Below, piece by piece: positions 63,084 through 64,000 of a stretch of DNA of 64,000 nucleotides; position 1 is the stretch's first letter, and each line of letters starts with the position of its first letter. The translations under genes were made by a program, and so were the position numbers. Under the pieces are notes generated by a model. It had not been told where the DNA came from. It did no database searches and saw only the letters and a program-made list of their open reading frames with translations. Source of the DNA: Rhodanobacter sp. OK091 (GTDB lineage: Bacteria; Pseudomonadota; Gammaproteobacteria; Xanthomonadales; Rhodanobacteraceae); contig NZ_FRCH01000002.1 of assembly GCF_900142825.1 (NCBI RefSeq), positions 744,001 through 808,000 of the forward strand, written 5' to 3'.

Positions 63084-64000
63084 TCGACGACAGCTTGTCC
63101 CTGCGCCGTACGAGCTTTCTCATAAGCAGCCAACGCTTCGTCGATGGAGCGGCCAGCCATAGCGGCAGCGAGGGTCATGGCGTCCCCTGCAGCTTTCGCA
63201 ACACCCATGGCGGTGTGAGGCCGGGCAATGAATGCTGCATCTCCGAGTAATGCCAAGCGCTGGTTGATCATGCGAGGCGTTTCGTAATCATAGATGGGTT
63301 GCACGAAAGGTTGCGCCTCCGTGGTAACAGCTGCCGCAAACGAGGGGGGGAGTAGGGCGCTTGCGTCGGCGCGCAACTGATCGCGGATATCCTCAGGCAA
63401 CTCGCCAGGCCCAAGTGACAAGGCGCTGGCGCGCCCAGCGCGTTCCAGTAAATCGCGCAGCTTCTCGAAAGGCATCGTTCGATACCAGACCCAGTTGTAG
63501 CGCCGCTCTCCGGGCCTTGTTTGACCATCCGAGCCTGGGATGAGGTAGCCGAGCGCATGTATCCCTTCGCCAAAATGAAAGGCCATGCGTTCGAACAGTT
63601 GGGCCTTCGCCTGCTCCGGCATCGCTTCTTCCGGCACCAGGCCGCGCCAGGCAACGTAGCCGGCGTAGTTCGGGAGAATGCCTTGCGAGCCGTCACCATT
63701 GACATAGTTGCGCACGGTCGAACCTTGCCCGTCCGCCCCGATGAGTACGTCGAACGCCTGGGTGCTGCCGTCGATTAACGAGACCTGGGCTCTCTGTTCA
63801 GAACGTTCTACGTATTCAACCGCTGCCCCTGTCAGATACAACTGTTCTGGAAGCAACTTTCGGAAGCCGTCATAGAGAAGGTCCCAAGACATCTGCATCT
63901 GCGGTCGATGTTCGCGACTGATCACCTCGCCGCGGCGGTCAAGGACGATGCGCTCGTTTGTCCAGACACCCACCTCGGCCAGATCAGGTCGGTCCACTTG
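63041..64000 (-). CDS. FAD-dependent aromatic-type monooxygenase (N-terminus outside window)
   Basis: The frame is open to the right edge; about 319 residues are visible and the first GxGxxG of the FAD fold is missing, so 60-80 N-terminal residues lie outside. Visible motifs: MSWDLLYDGFRKLLP, the second FAD contact VLIGADGQGSTVRNYV (DG motif), and the third, RLALLGDAAFIARPHTAMGVAKAAGDAMTLA (GD motif with the PxxAxG-like region). This is the PHBH/UbiH-type family, which hydroxylates aromatic compounds using NAD(P)H and oxygen. The C-terminus (VVDYGRSLGRSLSL) is complete. Confidence 0.88.
   Translation of the reverse strand, partial: QVDRPDLAEVGVWTNERIVLDRRGEVISREHRPQMQMSWDLLYDGFRKLLPEQLYLTGAAVEYVERSEQRAQVSLIDGSTQAFDVLIGADGQGSTVRNYVNGDGSQGILPNYAGYVAWRGLVPEEAMPEQAKAQLFERMAFHFGEGIHALGYLIPGSDGQTRPGERRYNWVWYRTMPFEKLRDLLERAGRASALSLGPGELPEDIRDQLRADASALLPPSFAAAVTTEAQPFVQPIYDYETPRMINQRLALLGDAAFIARPHTAMGVAKAAGDAMTLAAAMAGRSIDEALAAYEKARTAQGQAVVDYGRSLGRSLSLVP

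Noticed and set aside
1-64000. CRISPR arrays, tRNA or rRNA genes, prophage, integrase or secretion-system genes
   Set aside because: None seen on reading both strands; apart from the dead IS3 remnant and the REP-like element no mobile element is supported.

Overview
The window is a high-GC (roughly 60-64 % by eye), gene-dense chromosomal segment of a gammaproteobacterium. The Xanthomonadales, and within them the Rhodanobacteraceae (Dyella, Luteibacter, Rhodanobacter), fit best. This placement is inferred from the large TonB-dependent receptor linked to GH92 and GH2 enzymes, the propeller-type (Reg_prop/Y_Y_Y) sensor kinases, the stack of periplasmic molybdo-oxidoreductases with multihaem cytochromes, and codon use. 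No rRNA, tRNA, CRISPR array or phage was seen. One degraded IS3-type element and some gene remnants mark older rearrangements.

Layout. 1-10.4 kb is a redox block: a Mo hydroxylase subunit (cut by the left edge) with a three-haem cytochrome c, a small exported protein, a YedY-like molybdoprotein with its cytochrome b partner, and a divergent sensor kinase/response regulator pair. 10.7-24.3 kb is co-directional: isochorismatase-like hydrolase, XapX, YtcJ-type amidohydrolase and DoxX (ATGA overlaps), an exported two-domain glyoxalase-fold protein, a porin, a DUF1275 membrane protein, Dps, a haloperoxidase-type hydrolase, a cyclic-nucleotide-domain/TrxR-like flavoprotein, a mercuric-reductase-like flavoprotein, an MFS exporter and a small acetyltransferase. 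24.3-28 kb is a patchwork: a nuclease-family remnant, a UBP zinc finger, a lower-GC lipoprotein hydrolase, and a MarR regulator divergent from a beta-lactamase-fold hydrolase. 28.1-37.8 kb is a glycan-use locus (TonB receptor, GH92, GH2, PhyH dioxygenase) preceded by two copies of an operator-like palindrome.

38.1-43.9 kb holds the most unusual item: two translationally coupled genes. One encodes a 1199-residue protein with a hydrophobic centre and a propeller-like C-terminus that I cannot assign to a family. The other encodes a 730-residue pentapeptide-repeat protein. 44-46.1 kb is a scar zone with a REP-like inverted repeat, a 3-methyladenine glycosylase, a cupin tail fragment and an IS3 transposase remnant.

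46.2-55.3 kb resembles a second version of the first redox block. It has a frameshifted sensor kinase of the same architecture, a DksA/TraR-type protein without its zinc cysteines, a complete cytochrome c / 2Fe-2S / Mo hydroxylase operon, and a response regulator reduced to its receiver domain. The regulator sits downstream of a 21-nt motif also found before the first regulator. 55.5-62.5 kb is a detoxification cluster: a carboxymuconolactone-decarboxylase-like protein, two successive (alpha/beta hydrolase + exported metallo-beta-lactamase-fold) pairs, a second isochorismatase-like enzyme and a catalase. The window closes with an orphan antitoxin-like ORF and a flavin monooxygenase cut by the right edge.

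Taken together, most genes serve oxidation of small organic compounds, handling of oxidants and glycan uptake. Several families occur twice (Mo hydroxylase, sensor kinase, regulator, isochorismatase-like enzyme, MBL hydrolase), which suggests duplication and divergence. All assignments come from reading the translated sequence; no database search was run.
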